From the NCBI GenBank assembly GCA_037444825.1, contig JBBILR010000007.1:54994-118993 (forward strand): DNA of 64,000 nt, in the 5' to 3' direction. Position numbers and translations under genes: made by a program. This DNA comes from JBFLVU01 sp037444825. GTDB taxonomy: Bacteria > Acidobacteriota > UBA4820 > DSQY01. This document shows, one piece after another, positions 42,129 through 51,316 of the stretch. The stretch's first letter is position 1, and each line of letters starts with the position of its first letter. The notes under the pieces are model-generated. The model searched no databases. It saw nothing but the letters and a program-made list of their open reading frames with translations, and was not told the DNA's origin.

Positions 42129-43202
42129 GTGGCCTGGTACGACAGCATCCTCGGCTCCAAGAGCCACCTGGGGAAGCGCAGGGGGCGTTACGAGATCCCC
42201 GACGAGGCCCGGCTGGAGAAGGTCCGCAAGCGCCTCGAGGAGGCCGCCCCCTTGGACGGGGAGGACCTTCGACGGAAGCTGGGGCCCGCTCCGGAGGGGC
42301 CCCTGTTGGGGCTCCGGGTGGACGTGCGCACCTCCCGGGGGCTCCGAAACCTCCCCGCCCTGCTGGGGGTTCTGGCCAGGCACGGCGCCCGGGCCACCTT
42401 CGTCTTCGGTCTGGGTCCGGAGCGGCCCATTTTGGGCCTATTGCCCTTTCTTTCGGAGCCGCGGCTCGCCCTCCGGGCCCACCGGCGGGGCCTGCACCGG
42501 TCCTACGGGTGGGGCTGTCTCCTCACGGGCCTCCTGGGACCGGGGAGACCCTTGGCCGCCCGGGCCCGGGAAGGGGTCAGGGCCGTGAAGGAAGGGGGCC
42601 ACGAACTGGCGGCCTTCCCCTGGGACCACTGGCGCTGGCGAAGGGCCCTTCCCCGCCTGGACCCCGACCGGCTGGCCGCCGAACTCCTCCGCGGGGCCGA
42701 GGCCCTGTCCGAGGCCGCCGGGGAAGAGGTGCGGATCTTCGCCTCGCCCGGATGGCTCTGCTCCGAGGAGAGCCTCCGCCAGGAGGCCCGCCTTTCTCCC
42801 CTCTTCGGCACCGACTGCCGGGGAAGCGACCCCTTCCTGCCCGTCCTGGACGGGCGGGTCCTCAGGACCCCCCAGGTTCCGGTAACCCTGCCCACCGCGC
42901 GGGAGCTGATGCTGGCCGAAGGGCTCGAGGCCCAGAACGCCTTCCTTCGCATCGCGGCGGAGGCCTGCGGTGGGGCGTGGCCGGTGTACGGGGCCAGCGC
43001 CGAGCTGGAGGGCGGGGACTTGCTGGAGGTCTTCGAGGCCCTCCTCCGCTCCCTGGGGGAGGAAGGCCGGAAGGTCGTTCCCCTGGGGACGTTCCTGGCC
43101 GCTAGGCTTCGAGACGGAGGACCCCTGCCGCGATGCACCATGGCCTACGGCGCCCTGGACGGCAGGCCGGGCTTCGTCTCCCTCCAGCTGCTGGAGGTCT
43201 GA
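42129..43202 (+). CDS. ArnD-like polysaccharide deacetylase-family protein
   Basis: 357 residues. After an N-terminal extension of about 60 residues (WYDSILGSKSHLGKRRGRYEIPD), the segment LLGLRVDVRTSRGLRNLPALLGVLARHGARATFVFGLGP matches the NodB/ArnD start with an acidic metal residue. HELAAFPWDHWRW fits the histidine-containing motif. ArnD removes a formyl group from the aminoarabinose lipid carrier used to modify lipid A. No other arn gene is nearby, so a different substrate is possible. GTG start at 42129. Confidence 0.74.
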   Translation: MAWYDSILGSKSHLGKRRGRYEIPDEARLEKVRKRLEEAAPLDGEDLRRKLGPAPEGPLLGLRVDVRTSRGLRNLPALLGVLARHGARATFVFGLGPERPILGLLPFLSEPRLALRAHRRGLHRSYGWGCLLTGLLGPGRPLAARAREGVRAVKEGGHELAAFPWDHWRWRRALPRLDPDRLAAELLRGAEALSEAAGEEVRIFASPGWLCSEESLRQEARLSPLFGTDCRGSDPFLPVLDGRVLRTPQVPVTLPTARELMLAEGLEAQNAFLRIAAEACGGAWPVYGASAELEGGDLLEVFEALLRSLGEEGRKVVPLGTFLAARLRDGGPLPRCTMAYGALDGRPGFVSLQLLEV

Positions 43203-43225
43203 CCATAGGTGCACCGGCTCCGCCC

Positions 43226-43254
43226 TTGGCCCGAGAGGAAACACCGAATACAAT
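43226..43254 (+). promoter_or_regulatory. Promoter of the six-PAS kinase gene
   Basis: TTGGCC (43226-43231), 17-nt spacer, TACAAT (43249-43254), about 17 nt before the ATG; GAGGAG ribosome site at 43262-43267. Confidence 0.55.
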
Positions 43255-43271
43255 AGGGCGGCGAGGAGCCC

Positions 43272-46200
43272 ATGAGGGAACCTTCCGGGCCGCCGTCCGG
43301 TCCTTGGAGTTACTTCCGCCCGCCGAGACTTCGGGCCACCGTGCGAGGCACCATTGCCGGGCTTCTCCTCGAGGGCTTCTGGCTCGCCTTCTATTACCTC
43401 CTCCTCCATAAAGGGCTGGAGGCCGGTTCCGCCAAGCCCTTTTTCCAGTCCCTGGGCATCCCCGAGGAAAATGCGGCCCTCCTCCTCCACCTCTTCGCGC
43501 TGATCCTCTCCTTCCTGGGGGGCCTCACCGTCTACCTGCTGGTGGACCGGGCGGCGCGCCTGGAGCTCCACGTACAGCGGGCAACGGCGGAGGCCCAACG
43601 GCTCATCTCGCGCCTGGAGGACGAACTACGCGCCCGGCGGGAGAGCGAGTCGCGCTTCACGGCCTTCGCCGAGAACCTCCCCGGCATCGCCTTCTTGAGA
43701 GACCTCGAGGGCAGGTACGTCTGGGTCAGCGACGCCTGGGTCCGGGAAATCGGGATCCCTCGGGACGCGGTTTTGGGGCGCACGCCCCGCGACATCTTCC
43801 CCTCCCCCGCCGCCGAGGACTTGTTGGCGCTGGACGCCCGGGTTCTTGCGGCAGGCCAGGCGGTGCAGGAGGAGATCGGTCTGCCGGGGCGGGAGGGCTT
43901 CCGCACGTGGCTGGAAACCTACTTCCCCGTTCCCGGGCCCGACGGCCGAACGGCCCTGGTGGGGGGGATCTCCGTGGACATCACCCTTCGGAAGAGGGCC
44001 GAACGGGAACTGGCGGACTCGGAGGCCCGGTACCGCGACCTCTTCGAGAAAAACCTCGCCGGGGTCTTCTCCACCCGGCCCGACGGAAGCCTCGTGGCGC
44101 TCAACGACGCCTGCGCCCGGATCTTCGGCTTCGCCTCGGCCCGCGAGGCCCTCACCCACTCCGCTCAGGAGGTCTACCCCGACCCGGCGATGCGGGAGGC
44201 CTTGTGGGAACGCGCCCGGCGGGAGGGTTCGGTCACTGGGCTGGAGATGGCCCTGAAGCGCCCCGACGGCAAGCCCCTCACCCTCCTCGTCAGCGCCAGC
44301 CTCTCCCGGGACCTTCTGGGCCGGGAGCTCCTCACCGGGACCTTGGTGGACGTCACCGCCGCCAAGGTGGCCGAGGCGGCCCTGAAACGCTCGGAGGCCC
44401 GCCTCCAGGCCTTCATGGACCAGGTTCCCGGCGTGGTTTTCATCCGGGACGCCGACGGGCGGTACCTCTACGTCAACGGGGCCTGGGAGCGGCTTACCGG
44501 AAAGAAGGCCTCGGAGGTGGTGGGGCGGAGCCTGGAGGAGCTCTTCCCGCCCGAGGAGGCGGCGGCCCTGAGGGAGGAGGACCGGAAGACGCTGGAGGGG
44601 CACGTTCTCCTCTGGGAAGAGGAGCCGCAGGACCTGGAAGGAGGCACGCGCTTCTTCGCCTGCTCCAAGTTCCCCCTGCCGGGGCGGGAGGGGGAGAAGC
44701 CACTGGTGGCGGGCATCTCCGTCGACGTCACCGAAAGGCGCCAAAACCGGCTGGCCCTGGAGGCCTTCCTCGACCACCTCCCCGGGCCGGCCTTCGTGCG
44801 GGACCGGGAGGGCCGGTACGTCTTCGTCAACCGGGCCTGGGAGCAGCTCATCGGCCTATCCCGGAGGGAGGTCATCGGCAAGGTTCCTTCGGAGCTGTTC
44901 CCTCCGGATATCGCGGGTCCTCTCGAAGAGGAAGACCGAAGGACGCTGGAAGGCCACGTCCTCCTGTGGGAAGAGGAGGCCCAGCAATTCGGCGGCGAGA
45001 AGCGGTGGTTCTCCTGCGCCAAGTTCCCCGTGGGCGGGTCTCCGGAAAACCCCCTCTGGGTGGCCGGCCTCTCCATCGACGTGACCGAAAGACACAGAGC
45101 CCTGGAGGCCCTGCGGGAGAGCGAGGAGCGGTACCGGGACCTCGTGGAGAACATCGCCGACAGCCTGGTGGTCCACGACCTGGAGGGTAGGGTCCTCTCC
45201 GCGAACCGGGCGGCCGCGGAACTCATGGGGCTGGCCTCCCCCGAGGAGCTGGTGGGGCGGTTCCTCCAGGACCACCTCCCCCCCGAAAACCGCGGCCTCT
45301 TCCCCGCCTACCTCGAGGAGGTCCGCCGCGAGGGTCGGGCCCAGGGGCTCATGAAGCTCGTGAACCTCCGGGGCGAGACAAGGACCGTAGAGTTCCACAA
45401 CACGCTGAAGGAGGAGCCGGGGAAGCCCCCCCTGGTCCGCGCCGTGGGACGGGACGTCACCGAACTCAGGCGGGCCGAGAAGGCCCTCCGGAGGTCGGAG
45501 CGCCGCTACCGCCTCCTCTTCGAGCGAAGCCTCGTGGGCGTGTACCGCATGGACCTCGACGGCAAGCTCCTCGAGTGCAACGAGGCCTTCGCCCGGATGT
45601 ACGGCTTTGCTTCCCCGGAGGAGGCGGTGGCGGCCGCCCACTCCTTCACCTTGGCGCGCGAGGACTTCGAGAGGTTACGGGAGTCGCTGGTGACGGTGGG
45701 CGTGGCGGCCAACGTGGAGAGCCGGGGACGCCGGAAGGACGGTTCGACCTTCTGGATCCTGGAGAACGCCGTCCTCCTTCCCGAGGAGGCGGGGCAGGCG
45801 GAGGTCTTGGGGACGGTGGTGGACGTGACGCTCCAGAAGGAGCTGGCGTCCCTGGAGGCCCGGACCCGCTGGATGGAGACGCTGGCCCGCCTCGTCCAGG
45901 GCCTGGCCCACGAGGTCCGAAACCCCCTCTTCGCCATCCAGGTCAACGCCACGGCCCTCTCGCGCTTCGCGGGGCCTTCCTCCCCGGAGACGGCCCAGGC
46001 CCTGGCCTTCATCCAGGAGCACGTCCAGCGCCTGGACGGGCTGATGCGTCTCCTCCTGGAGCTGGGCCAGAGCCTTGGGCCCGAGGAGGTGGCCCCCACC
46101 CCGGTGCGGGACTTGGTCCAGTCGGCCCTCACCGCCGCCGAAACCCTGGACCCCCAGGGCTTCCGCCACCACCCCGTCCGTGTGGACCTGGCCCCCGGCC

Positions 46201-46625
46201 TGCCCCCCGTCCCCGTGGCCCCCCGCAAGGTCGCCCTGGCCCTGGGCCACCTCCTCGCCAACGCCTTCCAGGCTTCCCCCGAGGGGGCGGAGGTCCTTCT
46301 CTCCGGAAAGAGGGAGGGAGGCCATCTCCTTCTGGCCCTGGCCGACCGGGGGCCCGGCATCGCCGCCGAGGTTCGCGAGAGCCTCTTCGAACCCTTCGTG
46401 ACGACGCGATCCGGAAGGCCCGGCCTGGGTCTCGCCCTGGCCCGCCACTACGCCGCCGTCCACGGGGGGACGCTGGAGGTGGCCGCCAGCGGCCCACAGG
46501 GGGCCACCCTCTTGCTTCGTCTTCCCTACGATGGGCCCAGCGCTTCCGGGGGGCTTCCTACGGCGCCTCCGGCAGGCCCCAGCGGTTCACCGGGACGCGG
46601 AGGAGAGCCCCCGAGCGGTCCTTGA
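43272..46625 (+). CDS. Six-PAS-domain sensor histidine kinase
   Basis: 1117 residues. Two membrane segments (about 24-46 and 68-92) are followed by a short coiled coil. Six PAS domains lie at about 125-245, 249-368, 374-490, 494-608, 616-732 and 742-855. HisKA has H880 in GLAHEVRNPLFAIQ, and HATPase motifs include GHLLANAFQAS and LADRGPGIA, ending LGLALARHYAAVHGG. PAS domains 3 and 4 share DR(K/R)TLEGHVLLWEEE, a recent internal duplication. No cognate response regulator is adjacent. The last 68 nt overlap the convergent helicase gene. Confidence 0.92.
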   Translation: MREPSGPPSGPWSYFRPPRLRATVRGTIAGLLLEGFWLAFYYLLLHKGLEAGSAKPFFQSLGIPEENAALLLHLFALILSFLGGLTVYLLVDRAARLELHVQRATAEAQRLISRLEDELRARRESESRFTAFAENLPGIAFLRDLEGRYVWVSDAWVREIGIPRDAVLGRTPRDIFPSPAAEDLLALDARVLAAGQAVQEEIGLPGREGFRTWLETYFPVPGPDGRTALVGGISVDITLRKRAERELADSEARYRDLFEKNLAGVFSTRPDGSLVALNDACARIFGFASAREALTHSAQEVYPDPAMREALWERARREGSVTGLEMALKRPDGKPLTLLVSASLSRDLLGRELLTGTLVDVTAAKVAEAALKRSEARLQAFMDQVPGVVFIRDADGRYLYVNGAWERLTGKKASEVVGRSLEELFPPEEAAALREEDRKTLEGHVLLWEEEPQDLEGGTRFFACSKFPLPGREGEKPLVAGISVDVTERRQNRLALEAFLDHLPGPAFVRDREGRYVFVNRAWEQLIGLSRREVIGKVPSELFPPDIAGPLEEEDRRTLEGHVLLWEEEAQQFGGEKRWFSCAKFPVGGSPENPLWVAGLSIDVTERHRALEALRESEERYRDLVENIADSLVVHDLEGRVLSANRAAAELMGLASPEELVGRFLQDHLPPENRGLFPAYLEEVRREGRAQGLMKLVNLRGETRTVEFHNTLKEEPGKPPLVRAVGRDVTELRRAEKALRRSERRYRLLFERSLVGVYRMDLDGKLLECNEAFARMYGFASPEEAVAAAHSFTLAREDFERLRESLVTVGVAANVESRGRRKDGSTFWILENAVLLPEEAGQAEVLGTVVDVTLQKELASLEARTRWMETLARLVQGLAHEVRNPLFAIQVNATALSRFAGPSSPETAQALAFIQEHVQRLDGLMRLLLELGQSLGPEEVAPTPVRDLVQSALTAAETLDPQGFRHHPVRVDLAPGLPPVPVAPRKVALALGHLLANAFQASPEGAEVLLSGKREGGHLLLALADRGPGIAAEVRESLFEPFVTTRSGRPGLGLALARHYAAVHGGTLEVAASGPQGATLLLRLPYDGPSASGGLPTAPPAGPSGSPGRGGEPPSGP

Positions 46626-49461
46626 CGAGGATGAACCCCTCCTGAAGCCCCTTGAGAAAAAGGCGGCCCGTCAGGATCACGTCCTTTCGGCAGTAGGACT
46701 CGATGAGGTCGAAGCGGCCCTCGCGAAACCAGGCCACCGACTGCACGCCGTCGGCCTCCTTCCCTTCCCCGAAGTTGGCCTCCGCCAGGGAGGCGAGGGA
46801 GAGGCGAACGCCCAGGCGCTTTTTCAGAAACTCCAGCAAGTCCAGGGTCTTTACGCGGCGGAGGTCCTCCCGGGTGTAGGCGGAAAGAACCTCCAGGTCG
46901 AAACGCCGCAGATTGAAGCCCACCACGAGGGGGGCCTCCAGGAGGTCCCGCACCAGGTCCCCCGCTTCCTCCTCGAAGTACGTCCGGAAGCGGTCGCGGT
47001 CCAGGTCCCAGGTGACGGCCAGGGCGAGGCCCATGGAGCGGATCTTCCCCCACCCCCCCACCTCCGCCGCCAGGCGTTGCGTCTCCAGGTCGAAAACCAG
47101 CCGCCCCGCGGGGGCTTTGCGCCTCCCCTTCTCGGCCTGGGCGCGCGTTCGGGGTAGCCGGGCCTCCGGGGGACCCGAAGGCACCCGGTCCGCTTCCTCC
47201 AGGCCGGAGAGGACGTTGGCCGTGAGAAGGGCGCCGGCCTTGTCCAGCGGCTTGTTCCCCGAGCCGCACTTGGGGGACTGGACGCAGGCGGGACACCCGG
47301 CCTCGCAGGGGCAGTCCCGCAGGAGGGCCTCCGTCGCCTCGAGGAGTTCTTCGAAAAGGGCGAACCCCTTCCGGGCGAGGCCCACTCCGCCGGGGTATCC
47401 GTCGTAGACGAAAACCGCCGGCCCCTCCACCTGGGGGTGGTGGGGGTAGGAGATGCCCCCCAGATCCCAACGGTCCGAAAGGGCCCGCAAGGGGAAGATC
47501 CCGATGAGGGCGTGTTCGAAGGCGTGGATCCCCCCCATGAAGTGCAGTCCCTTCCGGGCGCAGGCCCCCTCCAGCCCCGGGGGAAGGGCCACCCAAAAGC
47601 CCTCGGTCTCGAAGACCAGCGGCGGGGCCTGAAGCGGGTGTTCGGAGAGGACCTGGCCGCCTCGAAGGCTCTTCTTCACGAAGCCGTGGATCCGCTCCGT
47701 GACCTTGAGGCGCCCCAGGGCCAGGCGGGCCCCGGCGGCGGTCCGCCGCCGTTCCAGCACGGAGAGAACTTCCGTCTCCTTTTCCCCCCGGACCTCGGTG
47801 TAGTGGTCCACCGAACGCGCCCGGGCCTTCACCACGAGGTCCCGGTGGGAGACCTCCTCCACTTCGTAGGTGACTCCCTGCTGGAGGTAGACGGCCCCCT
47901 CGTGACACTCCCGAAAGACCCGAACCCCGTCCACGGTGCCGATGGTCCGGCCCGCCCCGTCCACGATGCGGTAGCTCTCCCCGATGCCCCTCAGGCTCAG
48001 CTCCCGGTGGGGGTTTCGGTGGAGGGTGTGCCATCGGCTTCCGCTTTCGTCGAGGAGGAGCCCCCCCTCGCGGCCGAGGGCCTCCAGGGCCTCCCGCCGG
48101 GGCCCTTCGGGGGGGATTTCTCCGTCCTCCAAGGGTAGCTCCCGGGCGGCGCAAAGAAGGTGGCCGGGGATGAGAAAGGGGTTCTCCGGGTCCAGGACCG
48201 CCTCCTCCAGCGGGCGGTCCAGAAGTCGGTCCGGGTGCTGCACAAAGTACTGGTCCAGGGCGTCCGGGAGGGCGATGAAGAAGACCGCGGCGGGGCTCTC
48301 CCCCCTTCCCGCCCGCCCCATTCTCTGGAGAAGGGACACCAGGGAGCCGGGGTAGCCCACCAGGATGCAGGCGTCGAGTCCGCCCACGTCGATTCCCACC
48401 TCCATGGCGGAGGTGCTCACGACGCCGAGTAGCCTCCCCTCGAAGAAGGCCGATTCGATGCGCCTTCGCTCGGAGGGCAGGAAGCCCGCCCGGTAGGACG
48501 AAACGCTCTTCCGGTACCGGCGGTCCTTCTCGCAGAGCCAGGAATAGATGAGCTCGGTGACGCGGCGGGCCTTGGTGAAGGCCAGCGTGCGGCGGCCTTC
48601 CTTCAGGAGGCGGTCCATCACCTCCACCGCCAGCGTGTAGGGGCTCCCTTCCGCCGAGAGGAGGTGGAGGCGCCGGGGCGGCCGAGGCCCCCCGCCTTCG
48701 GTGACCGCCAGGGCCGTCCGTCCGGTAAGGGTTCGGAAGAACTCCCCCGGCGAGGCGAGGGTGGCGGAGGTGGCCACCCACCGGGGCCGGGCGCCGGAGG
48801 CTTCCAGCACCCGCTGAAAGCGCCACAGGAGGTGGTGGACGTTGGCCCCGAAGACCCCGCGGTAGACGTGGGCCTCGTCCAGGACGACGAGGCGGAGAAG
48901 CGGGAAGTAGTCCCTCCAGTTCTCCCGGAAGGCCAGGAAGGCCAGGTGGAGCATGTCGGGGTTGGTGACGAGGACCGGCGGGGGCTCCTTTTGGAGGGCC
49001 TTCCGGCGGGAGGCGGGGGTGTCGCCGTCGTAGACCTCCGCCCGAAAACCGGGAAAGCCCAGGCGCTCGGCGAAGGCGTTCACCTTGGCGCACTGGTCCT
49101 GGGCCAGGGCCTTGTACGGAAACAGAAAGAGGAACCGGGCGCGGGGGTCCCTCCGCCAGCTCTCGAGGGCGTAGATCTGGTAGACGAGGCTCTTCCCGCT
49201 GGCGGTGGGGGTGGAAACGATGACGTCCCCCCCCTGCAGAAGGCGGCGAAGGGCCTCCCCTTGGTGGCTGAAGAGGCGGCCGGGCCCCGCCGCTTCGAGA
49301 GCGGCCTTCACGCCGGGTTCGAGGCCCTCCGGCAGCGGTTCCAGCCGGGCCTCCGCCGGGGGAAGGTCGAAGGTGGCCTTCACCACCTTCTCGAAGCCCG
49401 GGAAGGCGGCGGGGTTCCAGAGAAAGCCCCCCGGGGCCTCCTCCGGGGCGCCGCGCTTCAT
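46558..49461 (-). CDS. Fused MrfA-type DEAH helicase and MrfB-type DEDD exonuclease
   Basis: 967 residues. The helicase part has Walker A TASGKS (about residue 87), DEAH (195-198), SATLASP and a second RecA domain (GDTPASRRKAL belongs to the first, MGRAGRGESPA to the second). A DUF1998-like zinc-type cluster CPCEAGCPACVQSPKC lies at about 717-732, as in MrfA/YprA. From about residue 786 a ribonuclease-H-like domain follows with FDLETQ, GFNLRRFDLE and ESYCRKDV, the acidic motifs of a DEDD exonuclease like MrfB/YprB. In Bacillus MrfA and MrfB are separate proteins in excision repair of mitomycin lesions. Here a single chain should unwind and degrade. Start at 49461. Confidence 0.9.
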   Translation of the reverse strand: MKRGAPEEAPGGFLWNPAAFPGFEKVVKATFDLPPAEARLEPLPEGLEPGVKAALEAAGPGRLFSHQGEALRRLLQGGDVIVSTPTASGKSLVYQIYALESWRRDPRARFLFLFPYKALAQDQCAKVNAFAERLGFPGFRAEVYDGDTPASRRKALQKEPPPVLVTNPDMLHLAFLAFRENWRDYFPLLRLVVLDEAHVYRGVFGANVHHLLWRFQRVLEASGARPRWVATSATLASPGEFFRTLTGRTALAVTEGGGPRPPRRLHLLSAEGSPYTLAVEVMDRLLKEGRRTLAFTKARRVTELIYSWLCEKDRRYRKSVSSYRAGFLPSERRRIESAFFEGRLLGVVSTSAMEVGIDVGGLDACILVGYPGSLVSLLQRMGRAGRGESPAAVFFIALPDALDQYFVQHPDRLLDRPLEEAVLDPENPFLIPGHLLCAARELPLEDGEIPPEGPRREALEALGREGGLLLDESGSRWHTLHRNPHRELSLRGIGESYRIVDGAGRTIGTVDGVRVFRECHEGAVYLQQGVTYEVEEVSHRDLVVKARARSVDHYTEVRGEKETEVLSVLERRRTAAGARLALGRLKVTERIHGFVKKSLRGGQVLSEHPLQAPPLVFETEGFWVALPPGLEGACARKGLHFMGGIHAFEHALIGIFPLRALSDRWDLGGISYPHHPQVEGPAVFVYDGYPGGVGLARKGFALFEELLEATEALLRDCPCEAGCPACVQSPKCGSGNKPLDKAGALLTANVLSGLEEADRVPSGPPEARLPRTRAQAEKGRRKAPAGRLVFDLETQRLAAEVGGWGKIRSMGLALAVTWDLDRDRFRTYFEEEAGDLVRDLLEAPLVVGFNLRRFDLEVLSAYTREDLRRVKTLDLLEFLKKRLGVRLSLASLAEANFGEGKEADGVQSVAWFREGRFDLIESYCRKDVILTGRLFLKGLQEGFILVKDRSGALLRVPVNRWGLPEAP

Positions 49462-49477
49462 GGACCCCCCTTCCCTC

Positions 49478-49942
49478 TCACCAGTCCGCCCCTCCCGGGA
49501 CCTTCCGAAGGTAGAAAATGTCTTTCCGGAGCTCGTAGCCCTCGCCCTGGAAAAGGGCCAGGCTGGCCTCGTTCCAGTCCTCGATGAGGCAGGCGACGAT
49601 CCCCCTGCCCCGGCCGCGGAAAAGGGCCTCGGCCTGGGCGATCAGGAGCTTCCCCACCCCCCGCCGCCGGAAAGAAGGCTTCACGGCCAGGCGGTTGATC
49701 CACCCCTTCCGGCCGTCGTCGGTCAGAAGCACGACCCCCGCCAGGGTGGTCTCGTGGAAAAAGGCGCCCAACAGGACGGCGGAACCCCCTCGAAGCTCCT
49801 CGGCCATCCGGGGCAGGGCGTCCCGCCCCTCCGGGTGGAAGGGTAGCCCCGCCTCGGCCCACAGGGCGTGGACGGCGGGTAGGTCCCTTTCGTCAAGCTC
49901 TCTGACAGAAAATTCCAGATACTCCAAGGTGTTATTTTTCAC
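49478..49942 (-). CDS. GNAT-family N-acetyltransferase
   Basis: 154 residues from a GTG that overlaps the TusA stop in GTGA. The acetyl-CoA loop is VKPSFRRRGVGKLLI (R/QxxGxG/A), with GWINRLAV before it and LFQGEGYELR at the end. It transfers an acetyl group to an unknown small molecule or protein. Longer in-frame starts would run through the TusA gene. Confidence 0.87.
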   Translation of the reverse strand: MKNNTLEYLEFSVRELDERDLPAVHALWAEAGLPFHPEGRDALPRMAEELRGGSAVLLGAFFHETTLAGVVLLTDDGRKGWINRLAVKPSFRRRGVGKLLIAQAEALFRGRGRGIVACLIEDWNEASLALFQGEGYELRKDIFYLRKVPGGADW

Positions 49943-50202
49943 TTTCTCACCTTCTGGATGAAGGCGCGAACCGTTCGCCCCTCCTGGCGGTAGCCCCGAA
50001 AGCGGTGGCCGGTGGACCGGCAGAAGGCGGGGAGGTCGGCCTTCACCCCCTGGTCGTCGGCCAGGATTTCCAGGAGGGCTCCCACGGGGAGGGCTTCCAG
50101 GGCCTCCGCGGTCTTCACCACCGGGAGGGGGCACAAGAGACCCCGGGCATCCAGAAGGCGGTCACCAGAGCCGGGGCTGGGGGTCGTCGTCTCTTCTCCC
50201 AC
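49939..50202 (-). CDS. TusA/SirA-family sulfur carrier protein
   Basis: 87 residues with the family motif LDARGLLCPLPVVKT, whose first Cys of CPLP carries sulfur, and LEILADDQGVKADLPAFCRSTGH. TusA-like proteins pass persulfide sulfur to tRNA thiolation or molybdenum-cofactor enzymes. It overlaps the YhaM gene by 41 nt and the GNAT gene by 4 nt, so the three are co-transcribed. Confidence 0.9.
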   Translation of the reverse strand: MGEETTTPSPGSGDRLLDARGLLCPLPVVKTAEALEALPVGALLEILADDQGVKADLPAFCRSTGHRFRGYRQEGRTVRAFIQKVRK

Positions 50203-51226
50203 GGGGCTTTTCCTCCCTCTCGGGTTCCTTCGCCGCGGGCTCCGGTCCTTCCTGGGGCCTCCTCCGGTAGTAGCTCTTCCTCAGGACGTTGTCCCGGGCG
50301 GAGGTGAAGTCCCCCTCGGCCTCCGCGCTTTTCTCGAGGCTGGTCAAACAGTTCTGGAGCTTGGCGTCGAGGTTGTCGAGGTGGTGAAAGAAGACCGCCT
50401 CCGGCGTCTGGGGGTCCACGGCGCTTCCGAAGCCCTCGGCCCGGTCTCCCTGGTGGCTCAGGACGATGTGGACGAGGTGGCGGAGCTTGGGCTCCGGAAA
50501 GTCGGGAAGGGCGGCGGCCAGTTCCTGCACCAGGCGGGCGCCGATGAAAATATGGCCGAGGAGCTTGCCTTCGGTGGTGTACTCGAAGCCGGGCTGGCTG
50601 CTGATCTCCACGGCCTTGCCGGCGTCGTGGAAGAAGCAGGCGCAGAGCAGGAGGTCCTCGTCCAGCGGCGGGTACAGGGGCATGAGCGCCTTCACGGCCC
50701 TGGCCAGGCTCAGGGAGTGCTCCAGGAGCCCCCCCACCCAGGCGTGGTGCACCGACTTGGCCGCCGGGGCCTGCCGGAAGGCCGCGAAGTGGGGGGAGTT
50801 CCGGAAGGCCGAGAGGAGCCGCCGGAAGTCCGGGTCCCGGACGGCGGCGATGAGGGCCTCCAGTTCCTCCACCATCTCGCCGTCCCCCCGGCGGCTTCGC
50901 GGAGAGAAGAGGGACGGGTCCGCCTCCTCGGCCGGGAGGGGCTCGGCGCCCGACAGCGTGAGCTGCAGCGTTCCCTGGAAGCGGTCCACCCGCCCCTTGA
51001 GGCGGTAGGGGCCCCCAGGCTTCAGGACCGGCGCCAGCTCCTTCACCCGTCCCTTCCTTCCCTCGGCGCTGTCCCAGAGCTTGGCGGGGAGGGGCCCCTC
51101 CGCGTCCTGAAAGGTGCCCTCCCAGTAAGGTTCGCCGGCCTTGGTCTGCCGCACCGAGGCCGAGACCAGCCACAGAACGGCTTCGAAGCGCTGTCCTTCG
51201 TCCAGTTCCCGGAGGGAGCGGCCCAT
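50162..51226 (-). CDS. 3'-5' exoribonuclease YhaM-like (OB-fold plus HD domain)
   Basis: 354 residues. The first 120 residues form an OB-fold (AVLWLVSASVRQTKAGEPYWEGTFQDAEG). The HD domain has HHAWVGGLLEHSLSLA and FFHDAGKAVE, with a third histidine in LSHQGD, matching the metal site of YhaM. YhaM degrades single-stranded RNA or DNA from the 3' end. The tail is charged. The ATG at 51226 follows AGGAGG. Confidence 0.9.
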   Translation of the reverse strand: MGRSLRELDEGQRFEAVLWLVSASVRQTKAGEPYWEGTFQDAEGPLPAKLWDSAEGRKGRVKELAPVLKPGGPYRLKGRVDRFQGTLQLTLSGAEPLPAEEADPSLFSPRSRRGDGEMVEELEALIAAVRDPDFRRLLSAFRNSPHFAAFRQAPAAKSVHHAWVGGLLEHSLSLARAVKALMPLYPPLDEDLLLCACFFHDAGKAVEISSQPGFEYTTEGKLLGHIFIGARLVQELAAALPDFPEPKLRHLVHIVLSHQGDRAEGFGSAVDPQTPEAVFFHHLDNLDAKLQNCLTSLEKSAEAEGDFTSARDNVLRKSYYRRRPQEGPEPAAKEPEREEKPRGRRDDDPQPRLW

Positions 51227-51287
51227 GTCTGGCCTCCTCTTTTTCAGTCTATCCAAGGAAGGCCTGGCCCTGCAAGGCGTTTCCGGC

Positions 51288-51316
51288 TTGCGAAGGCGCC
51301 TTCGCCGCACTATCAT
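51288..51316 (+). promoter_or_regulatory. Possible promoter with a perfect 16-bp palindrome
   Basis: TTGCGA (51288-51293) and TATCAT (51311-51316) are 17 nt apart, and GCGAAGGCGCCTTCGC (51290-51305) between them is a perfect palindrome. The -10 would overlap the ATG at 51315, so transcription would begin near a GTG at 51324. Either the start is that GTG (leaderless) or the promoter reading is wrong. Confidence 0.35.

Noticed and set aside
46526..49093. An 855-residue minus-strand frame overlapping the helicase gene
   Set aside because: It is another frame of the same strand with low-complexity Gly/Pro/Arg sequence; the helicase motifs are all in the chosen frame.
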